Both the position numbers and the translations under genes were made by a program. Below, in pieces: positions 51,140 through 63,674 of a stretch of DNA of 64,000 nt (position 1 is the stretch's first letter; every line of letters starts with the position of its first letter). The notes under the pieces are model-generated. The model saw nothing but the letters and a program-made list of their open reading frames with translations, did no database searches and was not told where the DNA came from. Source of the DNA: Allolobophora icterica (lineage: Eukaryota; Annelida; Clitellata; Crassiclitellata; Lumbricidae). Location: the NCBI GenBank assembly GCA_963556255.1, contig OY744606.1, positions 5,399,127 through 5,463,126 of the forward strand, given 5' to 3'.

Positions 51140-51600
51140 GTCGAATGTTTAATGACCTATACTCTGACTGCAATAATCGTTAACATCGACATTTACTTAA
51201 ATGCGATGCTCGTGGTTCAAAGATGAATTTACCATTAAGAATTTATCCACTAATAATTCATGATTTTTCACAAAGAATTCATCACGGCTGACGAGTAAAT
51301 GAAGATTTGATTCGAGAAGTTTTAAAGGTGTTAAACGAGATCATTGATTCACGCAGCCTCGCTGGGAGTAGTCTTTGTACGTCTTAAAGTGCAACTGATT
51401 GTCAAAGAAGAGGTCAAATGAAATCGTTTGAAGTTGACCTGATAATGAACAACATCAACTGTCGTTGTAAAGAGTATATAAAGTTGGTAGACTTTGTCTT
51501 AAAGGTGTATAGCAAGCAAATTTTTTGTTCAGTATATAACTTAATTTTCTTGTTATACACACCTTTAAACCTTTTAACTCTCTATATACTTTTCAATGGT
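51140..51600 (+). repeat. Dispersed repeat module D, copy 3
   Basis: TCTGACTGCAATAATCGTTA, CACAAAGAATTCATCACGG, TTTTAAAGGTGTTAAACGAG (51320) and GATTGTCAAAGAAGAGGTCA keep the order of copies 1 and 2. The following TATATAAAGTTGGTAGACT and AAAGGTGTATAGC match 9400-9440. Confidence 0.7.
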
Positions 51601-51940
51601 ATTTTCAAAGATAAATCAACTGATGGTGAAAGGACTAGTACTCGTAAATGCCGCTGAAAGATTATAGCATTAGTACAGTACGTTTTAAAGGTGTTTAAGT
51701 AAGAATTTATGGTGTCTATGAACTGCTAATCGAAAGGTCGACGAATGCTGAAGTGTCTATCTCTAAAAGCGGAAGTATAATTATGTCATCATGTGAACCA
51801 ACGTACTATAGGAATCTATATATGGTTTGAAGATAAATTTAGAGTTCAAGATTACGATTATGGCTGTAAAGAAAAAGCCAGGGAATATGGGCTATAAAGC
51901 ACTCACAGTAGTAACTGTAATTATAACTCTAATTGTAATT
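51601..51940 (+). repeat. Dispersed repeat module E, copy 3 (partial)
   Basis: The hinge TTTTAAAGGTGTTTAA at 51683 is followed by GAACTGCTAATCGAAAGGTC, GACGAATGCTGAAGTGTCTA and a GTGAACCAACGTACTATAGG block, all parallel to 4585-4690 and 9720-9800. Confidence 0.6.
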
Positions 51941-52500
51941 ATAATCTGACTTTTATAAAGCGCCACTTCAAGAATAAACTCATAAGTAGCGCTCCCGACC
52001 CGAATCAGTGAAATTACTGTCCAATAATACAGACTTCAAGCGCTTGTGAAACTGAGGAAAGGACAAACTGAGGAGCTCGCGCTGCAGCTCTCGAGAAAGG
52101 CGATTCCAGCTGGTGGGTACAACATAGGCAAAGCTTCTTGACTGAGCTATGGCAGTATGCATAAGAAGGACAGTCAGGAGTTTATGAGCAGCCGACCGAT
52201 GGGTGCCACGACCCGGGAACGAGGAGACTGAAAAGCAGAAGTCCTTATGGTATATTGGAGTAGAGCCGATGAGACGGTTACTCATAAGGGTCAGAATCTT
52301 AAAACTGATTAGGCTGCTGGCTGGGGAACCAGTGCAAACTATTCCGCTTAAAGGAAGCTACATGGCCAAGCCTGGAAACACCTCCAGTGAGACTGTCAAT
52401 GGCATTAAGAACAGACAAGCTTCGAAATATTAGCAAGTGAAAGTCCAGCGTAGATAGCGTGGTCCAAACAACGCTTGTATGTTTTATCAACCACGTGAAA
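51941..52500 (-). pseudogene. CR1/L2-like LINE 3' end, minus strand
   Basis: Minus-strand text: LNAIDSLTGGVSRLGHVASF and LHWFPSQQPNQF, then RLIGSTPIYHKDFCF, AQSRSFAYVVPTSWNRLSRE and FPQFHKRLKSVLLDS. Its end (TTTATAAAGCGCCACTTCAA at about 51953) matches the tail at 11230. Stops and frame changes show it is inactive. Confidence 0.75.
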
Positions 52501-53116
52501 CCCGTGTTGTGTTACCAAATGTTACTCAAATAGCTACAGCTAAGGTATACGGTCGAGATTAAAGGTCCGAGAGACGGCAACCATTATGCTAAGCAATGGA
52601 AAAGTCAAAACATTTACACACCTTTAAAAGTAATTTAATGGACGCTATATAGAGAACCAAAGCAAAATCCATATAATCCACTGGGTCCGGTATCATTATT
52701 CGTGAAATGGCCCTAAACCAAGTAATAAGAGTCTATACGGGGCTATATCAAAAGAATACGGAAAGACCCTTAAGGCCACAGAAGAGCTAATAATAGTCAA
52801 GAAAAATATATCGTAGAGAAATATGTTAATTTTGAAAGAGTCTTTGTACCAATCTGTTGCTTGTACGACACTTGGAAGAAAGACCGGGAAATGAGGAATT
52901 AGGCCTATAACATTTATTTGCAAAGAAATTGTCATGAGAGGAAAACAGAAAGGATGACACAAATAGATTGACATCTGGATGATGAACACATTTACGAAAG
53001 AATATTCTCCAAGAAAAAGAGAACTTTAAAATACCATAATATACTTTCGAATTTTTCGTCAACCGCCTTTGATATCATATTATGACGACGTTAAACCTTC
53101 AATCTAAAAAAACACA

Positions 53117-53487
<371 letters not shown>

Positions 53488-53597
53488 ATTTGGCGCCTAT
53501 CGGACCTTTAATGTCCCATACTCAGGGCCAAACTTTTGAGTGGGTTTTCCTTATCGGTCTCGAGTTACCTAATGCATTTCTGTTTTCCCGGGGCTTC

Positions 53598-53672
53598 TGT
53601 GCTTAGAGCGCCTCTGAATAGTTATTATGCTGAATAGTCATTATGCAAGAGGCGCTCCATAAATTTCTAGAT
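53598..53672 (-). mobile_element. Short LINE 3'-tail palindrome
   Basis: GAGCGCCTCTGAATAGTTAT and its partial inverse CATTATGCAAGAGGCGCTCC face each other and are followed by ATAAATTTCTAGATAC. The same boxes end the LINE at 10545-10600. Confidence 0.5.
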
Positions 53673-53935
53673 ACGATATATATACTATGATATATATTTA
53701 TTTACGTATGTATTTTATATATTTATATATATTAGATAGTGTAAATTCGACATCAGCAGTCACAAAATGTATTTAAGGACACTGGACAAACTAATACTTT
53801 TACACCTTTAAAGTGGTTTTCACTGATATTATATATTTTCCGTGACTATAGTATACGCTAAACTCTGTCTGCTCTGTAGCACATCTTCCACTTCATCTAA
53901 GTACATATTATATGATTCACCTCAACACAGATTTT

Positions 53936-54519
<584 letters not shown>

Positions 54520-54533
54520 TATCCTCCCCCTGA
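54520..54533 (-). promoter_or_regulatory. Polypurine tract of the minus-strand LTR element
   Basis: Read on the minus strand, TCAGGGGGAGGATA directly precedes the LTR start TGTTG. Confidence 0.75.
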
Positions 54534-54638
54534 ATGAGAGGCAACCAAATGGGTTGACGACGGAAATATAAATGTCAGAAAAGCTAGATCACATTCGTTA
54601 CCTATAATTATTAGACTACTTAACTAAGCAACTGTTCC

Positions 54639-56291
<1,653 letters not shown>

Positions 56292-56411
56292 TACACCGTG
56301 AGGCATAAAAAAGGAAGCCCCTGGAAAAATCGTTATTATTTTAACAATATTCAAACAATGTCAATGAAATTCATGAAATTTATAGCTAAATAGCAGGCAA
56401 TGTAAAAAAAT

Positions 56412-57760
56412 TTACATTTTGTACTCAAACTGTCCGCCTTCAGCTTCTACGCATGCGCGAAGTCGCTTGCGCCATTCACGCACCGCCGAGTCAATAATTC
56501 GTTGGTCAAGATCGTTCCAAGCTTGCACGATTCGCTTACGAAGATCTTCAACATCACGGACCTTTGTTTTGTACACCATTTCCTGCATGCATCCCCATAT
56601 TTTATAATCTACGGGATTCAGATCTGGGCTGTTAGGGGCCATAGTGTAGGAATTATGAAGTCAGGAGTTTCATTCGTCAGAAGTGCAACCATTTCTCGAG
56701 CTCTGTGCGCTGGAGCACTATCTTGCTGGAAAATGTAAAATTCAGAGAATTCTCGAATTTCAGGTAGGTCTTCCATGAGTAAACATCTCTGTAGTATTGG
56801 CCGTTGATTTTTACCCCCGGTTCAACAAAGTGAATTGACGTGCGCCCCAGAGAAGAAACACCGACTGACACCATCAGGGATTTGCTAAACGTCGGACGTG
56901 TGCGTAAAAGGTGGTCGGCTGCAATATCTCTCTTTCGAGTTCCAACTGCTACATATAAGTATACAGACGATCATTTTGAGTATTGCTATAGGAGAAGCAA
57001 CTGTGAATAATTTTTCATCAGTAAACTAGATGAAATGCACTAGGCTAGGGGGCCATCCATATATTACGTACACAAAAATCCGGGAAAATTGGGCCCCCTC
57101 CCCCCCTGTTCGCAAGCGTACTTTCTTCCACCACCCCCCCCTGAGTACGTACGTTTGACGCACCCCCCCCCGATGACCAGCTGCAGAAAGTGTCTCCAGG
57201 CAGCCTGTCTGCACTTTAGGCCAGATTATTGAAGGGCCAATATAGACAAATTATAGGTGTCGTTCACAGCACAGAATAACTGCACATGGCTTTCATATAA
57301 TGTAATAAAATGCCATGGGACGACTATAGGATAATACAGAGTTATAAATAGGCTAATGTGGACGTCATAATTAGAAATTTATTTTGGGTACGTACACATT
57401 TTGTTACCCCCTCCCCCCCCCGTTCGCACCCGTACGCAAAATCGCCAAAATCCGACCCCCCTCCCCCCTAAGTGCGTACGTAATATGTGGATGGCCCCTA
57501 GCTGAGTAGCGACGCAACAAAAGGCGACTGCGGTCAAGTCGAGCTTGTTTGTTGGCCACGGTCAATTCATGTGCCCTACGTTTTTCATGCATATCAAACG
57601 TAAGTCTTTCTTCACAATACGATTAACGGAACGTTCAGATATACCAACGTCCCGAGCAATTTGTCTTTGAGTACGGTGTGTTTGCGGCAAATCTTCCTGG
57701 CTCAAAACAATGTTTCAACTTCTTCAATTTTGTTTATCTTCATCACTGAACGCCATTTTC
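56412..57760 (-). pseudogene. Mariner-type transposase pseudogene
   Basis: Minus strand from about 57755: a start MAFSDEDK, a helix-turn-helix RQIARDVGISERSVNRIVKK, the linker MHEKRRAHELTVANKQARLD, and RRYSA, where a MITE interrupts. Past it SLVHFI, then FTDEKLF with the first catalytic Asp (about 57015). VSVGVSSLGRTSIHFVEPG follows, then a QQDSAPAHRA-type second Asp (about 56715) and NSPDLNPVDYKIW with the third Asp (about 56615). The spacing is about 37 residues ending in D, suggesting a DD37D mariner relative. Stops and a one-base loss near 56640 inactivate it. Confidence 0.85.
57048..57498. mobile_element. MITE nested in the mariner transposase
   Basis: Inverted ends GGGGGCCATCCATATATTAC and TACGTAATATGTGGATGGCCCC, extended inward by ACGTAC and C-rich runs on both arms. 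TA flanks both sides (57046-57047 and 57499-57500). Removing it with one TA restores transposase text RRYSA-SLVHFI. No ORF inside; C-rich runs such as CCCCCTCCCCCCCC mark both arms. Confidence 0.8.
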
Positions 57761-57956
57761 GTAAATGGTGGAAAAATCAATGACGTCATTATTATTACGT
57801 CAACGATTTAGCGGAAATTTGTTATAGGGCCTTTTTAAAAATAAAATTATTGATTTTAATGATAGATGTTTTTGCGTAAATTGCATTTGTTTTGATCAAT
57901 TATTGAATGAGTTATAACGATTTTTCCAGGGGCTTCCTTTTTTATGCCTCACGGTG

Positions 57957-58098
57957 TATATATATATAGTAACCCAAAAATCTGTGTTATATATATCTGT
58001 ATATATATGTTATATATATATGTTATATATATATATATATGTTATATATATATGTTATATATATATATATATATATATATATTTAACCCCAAAATCTG

Positions 58099-58170
<72 letters not shown>
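57957..58170. repeat. (TA)n microsatellite with a duplicated unit
   Basis: TA runs are broken by TGT interruptions and by two copies of an AACCCAAAAATCTGTGTTAT-like unit (about 57970 and 58084). Confidence 0.9.
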
Positions 58171-58172
<2 letters not shown>

Positions 58173-58415
58173 CGCCGGGTTCACCCTCTTCAAATGCGAA
58201 GCAGTCAGTCCACGGGAGACTGCGAAGCAGTCGTCGCCACAGGGCGACTGCGAAGCAGTCAGTCCACGCCTAGACTGCGAAGCAGTCTCCCCAACAGGTC
58301 GCCTAAATTTCTTCCTTATTCGCTACACGCATTTAAACTTATACCTAAATTTGTTGCTTATTCGCTACAGGGATTGAAACTTATAACCCCGGGCAACGCC
58401 TGGTAAACCAGCTAG
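58171..58415 (+). mobile_element. Helitron-like 3' terminal fragment with GCGAAGC hairpins
   Basis: The right end has a GC-rich hairpin (CCCGGGCAACGCCTGG) followed closely by CTAG (58412-58415) and then T, which fits Helitron 3' ends (subterminal hairpin, CTRR, insertion between A and T). Upstream, three complete copies and one partial copy of the palindrome GACTGC-GAA-GCAGTC sit about 28 bp apart (58195-58285). Two TTCGCTACA-type units of about 45 bp (58318 and 58365) follow. The 5' TC end and a Rep/helicase ORF are absent. Confidence 0.55.
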
Positions 58416-58432
58416 TTATATAATAATGGATG

Positions 58433-58610
58433 CAGTGCTCGAAATGGAAAATTTTACGAAATGGAACGCTAGTCAAAGATATGGGAGCATTCACACAATA
58501 AAAACGTTAATTTCATAGTATTTTCCACTGGACGAAAGGGAACGATAATACGGATGCATTTGACGCACCGGAACGGCGTTCCGGTGCGTTCCGGTCCATT
58601 TCGAGCACTG
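58433..58610. mobile_element. hAT-like MITE, 178 bp
   Basis: Inverted ends CAGTGCTCGAAATGGA and TCCATTTCGAGCACTG, flanked by an 8-bp near-perfect duplication (AATGGATG at 58425-58432, CATGGATG at 58611-58618). It contains a strong internal palindrome with arms GCACCGGAAC / GTTCCGGTGC near 58565-58588. Confidence 0.75.
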
Positions 58611-59040
58611 CATGGATGGATCCAGAGTTTAACGACATCTTATAGCAACAAAGGCTGTTGAAGTCGGCAGACATTATTTTTTGGCATAATTTATATAATA
58701 ATATATAATATACAGCTATATACTTTCTGAAATATTCGATTTTAAGGTGTCTAACAAGAAACAAGATTTATCCAGTATATTTAACGAATATTGATTTAAA
58801 GGATAACCAGGTTTAGCGAATAATTTATTTTATTTCAAACAGCGCGTGGGAGCCTATATTGGTTAGTGTGCCCATTCATTGACTGTTAACCGAGAGGTCG
58901 AGAGTTAAAATCGAATATAATTGACGTCAACCACTCAACCCTATAATCTTAATTATGCTTGCGTTCAATTATTATAAATCGGTTCAAGCAGAGGGAAGCT
59001 CATCCCATGAGCCAACAGATTGAAAATCTATGGTGCATCA
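58611..59040 (+). repeat. Dispersed repeat module E, copy 4
   Basis: TTTAACGACATCTTATAGCA (as at 3690) is followed by a hinge (58740), TTAGCGAATAATTTATTTTA, TTGGTTAGTGTGCCC, TTAACCGAGAGGTCGAGAGT and CATCCCATGAGCCAACAGAT. The A-box and B-box-like pair is clearest in this copy. Confidence 0.6.
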
Positions 59041-59460
59041 CAGGTCGAATGATTAACGACTTATTCTGGCTCAAATAAACGTTGGCATCGACCTTGGCTT
59101 ATATGCAATGGTGCTTAGATGAAATTACTAGAGCGTCACCAAAGAATAGCGTGCGGTTGTCGGATATATATATATTCGACTCCATAAGTTTCAAAGGTGT
59201 TTAACGAGATAATAGATTTACAGTGTCTAAGGCACGTGCTTTATGGTATGATATGGTATCTGAGAATTTATAAAGTCTGAATTTATATTTATATAGTCTG
59301 AATAGTTGCTAGAGTGTCATGGATTTTCAACCAAGCGGTCGTAGGTTGTAATTAAATCGTTGAAGTCAACCAACAAAGCAGCATCAGCAAGTAGGCCTAT
59401 AGCATGGGCCTATATAGTATCCATTGTTTAATGACATCGCATCTACAAAGACCGTTGACG
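59041..59460 (+). repeat. Dispersed repeat module D, copy 4
   Basis: CATCGACCTTGGCTTATATG, TTTCAAAGGTGTTTAACGAG (59189) and GATTTTCAACCAAGCGGTCG keep the order of the other D copies, but here D follows E rather than preceding it. Confidence 0.6.
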
Positions 59461-59837
59461 TCTTTAGAGTTCATTGAAATAGTTTAGTTCATTTTCATAT
59501 AACTTTCGTCCATCAGTATGTATACAGAAAATGTTATTTTGAAAGATTCTCTGTACATGTAAGTTGCTTGTACGAACTCGAAAGCAAATCAACTGAAAAG
59601 AACTAAATCTGAAAAGAAAGAAAGAGAAATAAGGAATTAGGTCCACAACATATACATCATCCAAAATAATTGTCATCAGACGAAAATACAAATGACGACA
59701 TAAAGAGATTGACGTCCGGATGACAAACTAATGAGCGAAAGAATATTTTCAATGAAAAGAGAATTTTATTACATTCAAATTGTCGTCAACGGCCTTCATG
59801 TCACACGACAACGTTAAACCTTGAATCAAACGTTACA

Positions 59838-59871
59838 CATACACGCACGCGCTCACACGCACGCACGCACA

Positions 59872-59919
<48 letters not shown>

Positions 59920-59937
59920 CACACACACGCACACACT
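59838..59937. repeat. (CACG)n / (CA)n microsatellite
   Basis: GCAC tetramers then a CA run, at the same place in block P as the 370-bp CA tract of copy 1. Confidence 0.95.
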
Positions 59938-60087
59938 CCAAGTTGCAACTTGGGCAGCCCGGACCCTGGTAGTGCCAGTCACAATACTTGAAAAGGAGGG
60001 CGAGACGGCAACGACCCTTCCTTGCAGCCGAAAGAAGTCCTTAGATATTGGAGACTACTATCACCTTAAATATTCATTTATTTACGT

Positions 60088-60089
<2 letters not shown>

Positions 60090-60119
<30 letters not shown>

Positions 60120-60229
60120 TGATTGATATATATATCTATACATATATATATCAATCAATCAATTTATATGTATATATATATATTTATATTTATATATATA
60201 TGTAAATAAATGAATATATAAATTGATTG

Positions 60230-60309
<80 letters not shown>

Positions 60310-60320
60310 ATTTATATATA
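60090..60320. repeat. (TA)n microsatellite with inverted AT units
   Basis: TA runs plus TTGATTGATATATATATC and its inverse, which can fold on themselves. It lies at the same place in block P as an AT-rich run in copy 1 (about 53680-53735). Confidence 0.9.
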
Positions 60321-60600
60321 TATATTAGTGTGTTTAAATAAATTTGCATGTAAATGTATTTTATAGTCGTCTTTTAAGTTCGATGTCGGCGTCACTACCA
60401 TGATAGAGGTCACAAAATTATTTATAACACTCGACAAATCAGCACATTTAGACACCCTTAAAAGGTAGTTTACAATTCTATATAATTACCATGACTATGA
60501 GAATTTCTGTCTTCCTAGCACGTTATGGAATAAACTTCTGCTAAATGCACATAATAATAATATATTCTCAAATGATTCATCTCAACAGAGTTTTTATTTT

Positions 60601-60739
60601 AGGCTTACTAAGTCGCAATTCTTTGATCAGTTATATAGCAATGTATTTATTTATCTTTATTTGGAACGTTCAAAAACTTTTAAGCGAATTCTAAATCGTA
60701 TTTCTTTGAAGAGATTTTCTGAAATCTCTGAAAAACTCT
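60601..60739. other. Short unassigned AT-rich spacer
   Basis: AT-rich with no usable frame or repeat match that I can see. Confidence 0.4.
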
Positions 60740-61322
60740 TAAACAAATGATGCACAAAAATACGTAAACATAGCATGGAAAATTCCAACCGTCGTTAATT
60801 TCTGTTTAGCGACACTTTGTGGATATACCATGCAGGACCGTTCACATCGACCTACTTTTCCCAAGACAGCAGAGAGGAACAGCCATGTTTGTAGGGTTGG
60901 TAGGTTCTGCTAATAGTTGCCATGTCACAACAAAGACGATTTCTGTCGCCCTCCTCTTTACTTGAGCTTCGGACTGTCACCACCCGAAAACGGCAGTAGA
61001 AAAGTTGGCGTATAGTTTCTGTTTTGAGAACGCTGTACTAACAAAAATGATAAGTGTCGCAGTCATCCTTCAACTGGCCTTGACAATGGCACCACCAATA
61101 ATTTTAAGGCAGCGGCTAAGACACTATATATTAAATGGGTAACCCTTTTAACGACGATGCTGTGTATTAATGAAGATGATTAACGCCGCCCTCCTCCTTC
61201 TTCAAGGCTTGGGACTGGCACATCTCCAGTATATGTTGGGGAAGTTAAATGAATGCGTTTGACGAATAGAATAGTTATACTATAGATTGACCTATTTAAA
61301 TGTCTAGTAACAGTTTAACGAC
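60740..61322. repeat. Dispersed block R, copy 2, left part
   Basis: Collinear with 5215-5740: CATGGAAAATTCCAAC, CAACAAAGACGATTTCTGTC, CACCACCCGAAAACGGCAGT, GTATAGTTTCTG and three GGACTGNCAC units in the same order. Interrupted at 61322 by the RTE LINE. Confidence 0.75.
61309..61322. other. RTE target site duplication, left copy
   Basis: AACAGTTTAACGAC, identical to 63661-63674. Confidence 0.9.
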
Positions 61323-63653
61323 TTTTGTGAGACAAATGAACTGAGGATCATGAACACATGTTTTGAGAAGACAAAGAGAAGATTATACACCTGGACTTCG
61401 CCGGATGGGAAACACAAAAATCAAATAGACTATGTGATGGTAAAACAGAGATGGAAGAGCATGGTGAGGGATGTACAAACGAGACCGGGAGCGGATTGTG
61501 GATCGGATCATGAACTGCTGGTGGCTACCCTTAAGTTGAAACTTAAGAGACTCAAAATGGGGGAACGCCTGACTAGATACGAGTGCAAAGGGATCATTCC
61601 TGAGTACAGGGACGAGATAAAGAACCGTTTTGAGGCACTGATTTTGGTTGAAGCGACTAGTGCTGATGATATGTGGGAAGGAATGAAGAAGGTGATACAG
61701 GAGGAAGCGAACATTCACGTACCAAAGAGACAAAAGAAGAAGATATCACCGTGGTTATCGACGGATGCAATCAAGATAGCAGAAGAAAGGAGAAGTGTGA
61801 GAACAGCAGGAAACAAAGACCTAGTCAAGGTGCTGAACGGGAGATTTCAGAAGCAGGCAAGGAAGGATAAGGAAAGATACTTGAACGACCGATGCAAAGA
61901 AATGGAAGAACAGGGAAAAAAGGGAAGAACTAGAGAGATGTTTGCAGAAATGAGGAAAATCACTGGCAAGTTCACACCACGGAACGGCTCATTAAGAAAC
62001 GGGAATGGCGGAATAATATGCGATAAAGAGGAAGCAAAGAACAGGTGGAGAGAATATACGGAAAATCTCTACAAGATCGATGACAGAGTGGAGGAAAACG
62101 AAGAAGCGATCACAACTGATTACGTCAAGGAACCAAAGATCATGGAAGCAGAGGTGGAATGGGCAATTACACAAATCAGAGATAACAAGACCCCAGGAGC
62201 AGACGAAATCCCTATTGAGCTGATCAAAGCAGCTGGAGATGGAGTGATAAGAGAGATAACAATTCTGTGTAATCTGATTTGGGAGACTGAGGAGTGGCCG
62301 AAGGACTGGCAAACATCGATCTTTATACCCATCTTTAAAAAAGGAGATGCTAAAGAATGCGAGAACTACAGAACCATTGCGCTAATATCTCATACGAGCA
62401 AGATACTCCTAAAGATAATCCACAAAAGGATGGAAGACACGATAGAGAGAGAGCTGCCGGCAAATCAAGCAGGATTTAGGAAAGGGAGAGGCACAAGAGA
62501 CCATATTGCAAACCTAAGATGGATAATGGAAAGGCAGAGGGAATATGGACAAGAGGTACATCTTTGTTTTATAGATTACAGCAAGGCATTCGACTGCGTT
62601 GATCATGTTCTGCTGTGGAAAACCCTGAGTGAAATGGGCATACCCATGCATCTGATAACTCTCCTCAAGAACCTGTATGGCAATCAGGTGGCGGTGGTCA
62701 GGACAGAACATGGCGACACGGCAAGTTTTCGAATAAAGAAAGGGGTCAGACAGGGATGTATACTATCACCATACCTATTCATTCTATATGCAGAAAGGAT
62801 AATGAGGGAAGCAGGTTTTGATGATGAGGCAGAGGGTGTGAGGATAGCTGGAAGGATAGTGAACAATTTAAGGTATGCGGACGACACAACACTGCTGGCG
62901 GAAAAAAAGGAGAAACTGAAGGATAACATCAGAAGGCTAAAACGTGCAAGCGAGAAAGCAGGAATGTACTTTAATATAAAAAAGACGAAGATAATGACCA
63001 CTGAGAAATGGAGTTACTTTGAGGTAGATGGAGAGGAGATAGAGGTGGTATCAAGCTTCTGTTTCTTGGGGGCCATGATAGAGAGTGAAGGTGGATGCGA
63101 ACGAGAAATACGACGAAGAATTACATTGGGGAAGACGGCAACGCAGGGACTGGAAAAGATATGGAAGGACAAATCAGTGAGTTTGGGAACGAAGACAAGA
63201 ATTGTTAAAGCAATGATCTTACCAGTGGTGCTTTACGGATGCGAAACATGGACAAAAACCAAGGCATTGGAGAAGAAAATTGAGGCATGTGAAATGTGGA
63301 TCTGGAGGAAAATGTTGAGGGTTTCTTGGACTGAGAAGAGAACTAACGAGGATATCCTGGAAGAAATAGGACACTGGAGAGGGAGTTTGACGTTGGGGCA
63401 GAGAGCGTCCAGGCAGAAGATGTCATACTTTGGACACGTGATGCGTGCAGATGGGCTGGAAAAGGAGATGATGTTGGCTTGTGGGGAGGGCAGAAGGAGG
63501 AGAGGACGACCAAGGAGGAGATGGATGGACGAAATACAGGAGGCATTGAAGATGAACATCTCGGAGCTGAGAGAGGCAACGAGAAATCGGAGCACATGGA
63601 GAAGGTTGACCATGACAGTCGCTAGGATTCAACGAATCGACAGCACAAGGTGA
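61323..63653 (+). CDS. RTE-clade reverse transcriptase with partial endonuclease
   Basis: Open from the truncation point (FCETNELRI, then Met at 61350) to TGA at 63651-63653. Numbering from that Met: residues 1-60 are the C-terminal end of an apurinic-type endonuclease, with the SDH catalytic motif in CGSDHELLVATL. RT follows: NKTPGADEIPIELIKAAG (about 275), NYRTIALISHTSKILLKII, QAGFRKGRGTRDHI, FIDYSKAFDCVDH with a catalytic Asp (about 406), GVRQGCILSPYLF, and LRYADDTTLLAE with the YADD pair (about 508). The C-terminus has LPVVLYGCETW and RRRRGRPRRRWMDEI. No frameshift or stop interrupts it, so the insertion is young. It cannot nick DNA itself because the endonuclease is incomplete, and it has probably lost its promoter. 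Confidence 0.9.
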   Translation, partial: FCETNELRIMNTCFEKTKRRLYTWTSPDGKHKNQIDYVMVKQRWKSMVRDVQTRPGADCGSDHELLVATLKLKLKRLKMGERLTRYECKGIIPEYRDEIKNRFEALILVEATSADDMWEGMKKVIQEEANIHVPKRQKKKISPWLSTDAIKIAEERRSVRTAGNKDLVKVLNGRFQKQARKDKERYLNDRCKEMEEQGKKGRTREMFAEMRKITGKFTPRNGSLRNGNGGIICDKEEAKNRWREYTENLYKIDDRVEENEEAITTDYVKEPKIMEAEVEWAITQIRDNKTPGADEIPIELIKAAGDGVIREITILCNLIWETEEWPKDWQTSIFIPIFKKGDAKECENYRTIALISHTSKILLKIIHKRMEDTIERELPANQAGFRKGRGTRDHIANLRWIMERQREYGQEVHLCFIDYSKAFDCVDHVLLWKTLSEMGIPMHLITLLKNLYGNQVAVVRTEHGDTASFRIKKGVRQGCILSPYLFILYAERIMREAGFDDEAEGVRIAGRIVNNLRYADDTTLLAEKKEKLKDNIRRLKRASEKAGMYFNIKKTKIMTTEKWSYFEVDGEEIEVVSSFCFLGAMIESEGGCEREIRRRITLGKTATQGLEKIWKDKSVSLGTKTRIVKAMILPVVLYGCETWTKTKALEKKIEACEMWIWRKMLRVSWTEKRTNEDILEEIGHWRGSLTLGQRASRQKMSYFGHVMRADGLEKEMMLACGEGRRRRGRPRRRWMDEIQEALKMNISELREATRNRSTWRRLTMTVARIQRIDSTR

Positions 63654-63660
63654 CAAGGTG
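61323..63660 (+). mobile_element. 5'-truncated RTE-clade LINE, recent insertion
   Basis: 2338 bp bounded by a perfect 14-bp direct repeat. The 5' end lies within the endonuclease. The 3' UTR is only CAAGGTG after the stop, and AAGGTGACAAGGTG forms a short repeat, as RTE elements typically have. There is no poly-A. Removing the element and one duplication restores collinearity of block R with 5700-5800. Confidence 0.92.
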
Positions 63661-63674
63661 AACAGTTTAACGAC
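63661..63674. other. RTE target site duplication, right copy
   Basis: AACAGTTTAACGAC, matching 61309-61322. Confidence 0.9.

Larger units (their letters stand above)
56294..57956 (-). mobile_element. Mariner-family DNA transposon with decayed transposase
   Basis: Perfect 43-bp inverted ends starting CACCGTGAGGCATAAAAAAG, with flanking TA (56292-56293 and 57957-57958). The transposase is on the minus strand and damaged; a MITE at 57048-57498 is nested in it. Without the MITE the element is about 1.2 kb, the normal length for mariner-type elements. Confidence 0.9.
59461..60600. repeat. Dispersed block P, copy 2
   Basis: Aligned with 52590-53940 on both sides of its microsatellites: AATAAGGAATTAGG, GAGATTGACGTCCGGATGAC and GACAACGTTAAACCTTGAAT on the left; TCACTACCATG, a hinge at 60448, TACCATGACTATGAGAAT and ATGATTCATCTCAACAGAG on the right. 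Confidence 0.65.
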
